A stretch of 64,000 nucleotides of DNA from Phaseolus vulgaris (Eukaryota > Streptophyta > Magnoliopsida > Fabales > Fabaceae). Shown one piece after another: positions 62,799 through 64,000 of the stretch (within the stretch, counting starts at the first letter, position 1; the number at the start of each line of letters is the position of its first letter). Where the stretch lies: positions 12,962,423-13,026,422 of the forward strand of contig NC_023751.2 of NCBI RefSeq assembly GCF_000499845.2, given 5' to 3'. The notes beneath the pieces were generated by a model, which was given only the letters and a program-made list of their open reading frames with translations, was not told the DNA's origin and searched no databases. Position numbers and translations under genes: made by a program.

Positions 62799-64000
62799 TC
62801 ATTCTGGGGGAAGGGTGCAAACCAAGTTCCGGTCACCGTACACATTATCAATACGTCCTGATACACCCAACAACATTTTATATTCACTACTCTAATTGTC
62901 AAACACAATTGCAGAAGCTGCAAATTCACTAAGTCAGAATTAGAAAAGGTATGTACTTATATACACAGTTTAATTACATTTAGAATCAATTAGTACCCCC
63001 TTCATATACGGTGAGAATTTTAAGGATTAAAGAGAAAAATTGCTCACAAATTTAGAGAATCGCCTCACAATAAAGGATAATTTGGTAGGTTAATTATGGA
63101 AATGATGTCATACCAGTGGAAGGCCAGAACTTGGAAACACGAAGCCAGGAAGCTGGGAAGGCTGCATATTCTCGAGAGTAAGGTTTGGTCCATGCATCTC
63201 CCATGAGCAGTGATGGTGGGTGAGGGGCACCCTGCATAAAATATTCTAGATAATCACTCAAAAGTTTATTAGCTAAATTGAAATTGTAAATAAATATGAA
63301 TCCAGTGATGCACAATTGTTAACACTTTTTATTTAATAAAGTTGTAAAAACCAAACTCATACCTTTAGTACGTTGTTGTTGATGTCAGCCTTTCCATTCT
63401 CAATCTCAGCAATTTCTTGCCGAATGGAAATAAGAGCATCACAAAACCTGTCTAACTCAGCCTGCAATGAAGTTTAGTTGAATTGAATAAAAAATTAGAT
63501 GATAGAAAGCAGAAAAAGAGAGGCCACTAGTTTCCTATGTAAACATACCTTGCTTTCACTTTCAGTTGGTTCAATCATAAGTGTGCCAGGCACAGGAAAT
63601 GACATTGTTGGTCCATGAAAGCCATAGTCTATAAGCCGCTTTGCAACATCCTCAGGTTCTATCCCAGTAGAGTTCTACCATAACAATAGTTTGCTATTAA
63701 GTACATAATGAATAATTCTAATTGGTTGAGAAAACATTCACCATGACGAATTGGACCTACCTTAAAGCCTCTTAAGTCAATGATGAATTCATGAGCAACA
63801 GTTCCATTCGCTCCACGGAAAAGAACAGGGTAATGAGTCTGTAAAACTTACAAGTATAATTAAGTTGCAATGTAAAAAGAAACGCATGCAACTATGACGT
63901 TGCACAAACCTCCAATCGTTTTGCCATATAGTTTGCCTTCAAAATGGCCGTTTTTGACGCTTCGGTGAGTCCTTTGGAACCCATCATGGCTATGTAAGAG
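62799..64000 (-). CDS. GLDP: Glycine dehydrogenase (decarboxylating), P protein, C-terminal part (partial at window end)
   Basis: Six exons are visible (64000-63910 partial, 63838-63761, 63674-63549, 63461-63363, 63231-63114, 62857-62799) and encode the last 189 residues. The segments [78 protein letters not shown] and the ending [16 protein letters not shown] are those of the P protein. It is the PLP-dependent glycine decarboxylase of the mitochondrial glycine cleavage system, which handles the glycine made in photorespiration together with H, T and L proteins. The PLP lysine lies in the N-terminal part of the C-domain and is outside the window. All exon joins keep frame. Nothing suggests damage; the gene continues beyond 64000. 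Confidence 0.96.

Overview
The window is plant nuclear DNA, most likely from a eudicot and probably a legume. The signs are AT-rich intergenic DNA, GT-AG split genes with plant-type products (a PYR/PYL ABA receptor, a BEL1-type homeodomain protein, a SHAQKYF MYB, an NDR/SF21 protein, glycine decarboxylase P protein), and Tat-lineage Ty3/gypsy, hAT, CACTA and LINE debris. The legume call is inference from the style of the repeats, not proof.

Layout. 1-353: decayed 3' end of an Hsp70 gene (+), with an in-frame stop. 1874-7041: a two-KH-domain RNA-binding protein (-), 6 coding exons, with a Pro/Gln/Gly/Tyr-rich tail. 7499-13716: a defective Tat-type Ty3/gypsy retrotransposon (+) with both LTRs, PBS, gag and pol remnants, a 3' tandem array and an exact 5-bp target duplication; a 1.49-kb solo LTR is nested in its integrase with its own exact 5-bp duplication. 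14413-15048: a near-perfect 318-bp tandem duplication. 16887-20434: mitochondrial complex I subunit NDUFS7/PSST (-), 2 exons, whose 2.9-kb intron carries a 60-bp minisatellite. 20.5-34 kb: gene-poor, with LTR fragments, a probable solo LTR and microsatellites. 34015-38267: NDR/SF21-like (NDL) gene (+), 11 coding exons. 39198-41347: ATH1-like BEL1 homeodomain gene (-), convergent with NDL. 42.6-48.9 kb: AT-rich DNA with a MITE family rich in a palindromic CCGGATTA motif. 48901-49464: intronless PYL2-like ABA receptor (-). 50622-52217: two related hAT-type non-autonomous elements 53 bp apart, each with an 8-bp target duplication. 52998-53380: CACTA fold-back MITE. 53.7-54.36 kb: another tandem duplication (338 bp). 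55.3-55.7 and 61.1-62.1 kb: LINE ORF2 ends. 56523-58046: a small zinc-knuckle/1R-MYB repressor-like factor (+). 62799-64000: C-terminal part of glycine decarboxylase P protein (-), running off the window.

The genes do not form a pathway or cluster. Each is an ordinary conserved plant gene in its own transcription unit, and the novelty is in the repeat architecture between and inside them. I found no evidence of a new biological system. The best second-look items are the nested retrotransposon, the repeated occurrence of roughly 305-340-bp tandem duplications, the intronic minisatellite block bracketed by direct repeats, and the neighbouring hAT elements. Exon boundaries were read by hand from GT/AG sites and reading-frame continuity, and all CDS lengths close in frame.
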